This document shows positions 5,586-5,664 of a stretch of 5,664 bases of DNA, one piece after another. Under the pieces are notes generated by a model that saw nothing but the letters and a program-made list of their open reading frames with translations, ran no database searches and was not told the origin of the DNA. Position numbers and translations under genes: made by a program. Numbering within the stretch: position 1 is the first letter of the stretch; every line of letters starts with the position of its first letter. The stretch is from CAIUSP01 sp040375675 (GTDB lineage Bacteria; Actinomycetota; Thermoleophilia; Solirubrobacterales; 70-9): contig JBEIRY010000083.1 of the NCBI GenBank assembly GCA_040375675.1, positions 1 to 5,664 of the forward strand. The letters are read 5' to 3'.

Positions 5586-5591
5586 GGCGCG

Positions 5592-5597
5592 TATCGT
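5592..5597 (+). promoter_or_regulatory. Putative -10 box (TATCGT) of the peptidase gene, leaderless layout
   Basis: TATCGT is followed by eight nucleotides (GCGTGCCT) and then the ATG at 5606. This is the same spacing as at the CxxC gene and within one nucleotide of the cupin gene. No Shine-Dalgarno precedes the ATG, so a leaderless mRNA is likely. No clear -35 hexamer is seen. Confidence 0.45.
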
Positions 5598-5605
5598 GCG
5601 TGCCT

Positions 5606-5664
5606 ATGCCCGATGCCGCCACCGCCGATTCCGCGCCCGCAGCCGACCTGCCCCGCTGGGATCT
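5606..5664 (+). CDS. Start of a probable M3-family oligoendopeptidase (3' end outside window)
   Basis: Only 19 full codons plus CT (Leu whatever the third base) are present: MPDAATADSAPAADLPRWDL. An Ala/Pro/Asp-rich disordered lead followed by LPRWDL is how many M3 oligoendopeptidase F-type proteins begin (typically RWDLS.L, then the helical N-terminal domain). The zinc HExxH site would lie far downstream and cannot be checked here. The ATG is supported by the TATCGT box 8 nt upstream and by the lack of any other good start. The assignment rests on a six-residue motif and is tentative; that a gene starts here is more certain than its identity. Confidence 0.5.
   Translation, partial: MPDAATADSAPAADLPRWD

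Overview
The window is GC-rich, densely coded DNA. It has strong G/C third-position bias, frequent GTG and TTG starts, 4-bp gene overlaps and TAnnnT -10 boxes placed right before start codons. This suits a high-GC actinobacterium, perhaps a Thermoleophilia/Solirubrobacterales relative; that placement is a guess from protein flavour, not a phylogenetic result. I see no tRNA, rRNA, CRISPR array, insertion sequence or other mobile element. It reads as an ordinary chromosomal segment.

Layout. (1) Positions 1-2620, plus strand: the C-terminal half of a HyuA-type hydantoinase/oxoprolinase subunit (its start lies before the window), coupled by an ATGA overlap to a complete HyuB-type subunit. The pair should form an ATP-dependent amidohydrolase or carboxylase-like enzyme of unknown substrate. 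(2) 2630-3331, plus: a five-helix membrane protein whose last segment has the layout of a potassium-channel pore loop plus inner helix but no selectivity filter. (3) 3342-3833, plus: a small secreted lipoprotein. (4) 3842-4231, minus: a single-domain cupin, convergent with the lipoprotein. (5) 4287-4664, plus: a small conserved-looking protein with a CxxC motif, divergent from the cupin. (6) 4661-5538, minus: three successive membrane-protein genes (DUF6790-like, a 62-residue two-helix protein, and a 48-residue one-helix protein with a TTG start). (7) 5606 to the end, plus: the first codons of what is probably an M3-family oligoendopeptidase.

Organisation. Genes 1-3, and perhaps the lipoprotein, are tightly packed on one strand and probably co-transcribed. 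Three genes outside that block (cupin, CxxC protein, peptidase) each have a TAnnnT hexamer 8-9 nt before the start codon and no Shine-Dalgarno sequence, as expected for leaderless mRNAs. In contrast, hyuB and the channel-like gene have recognisable Shine-Dalgarno sequences. A potential H-type pseudoknot lies at the stop codon of the DUF6790-like gene, between it and the next membrane gene. I see no clear new defence or mobile system. The points most worth a second look are the channel-like protein, the pseudoknot, the shared leaderless promoter layout, the short membrane ORF that ends in a CTAG shared by two convergent stop codons, and the uncharacterised CxxC protein.
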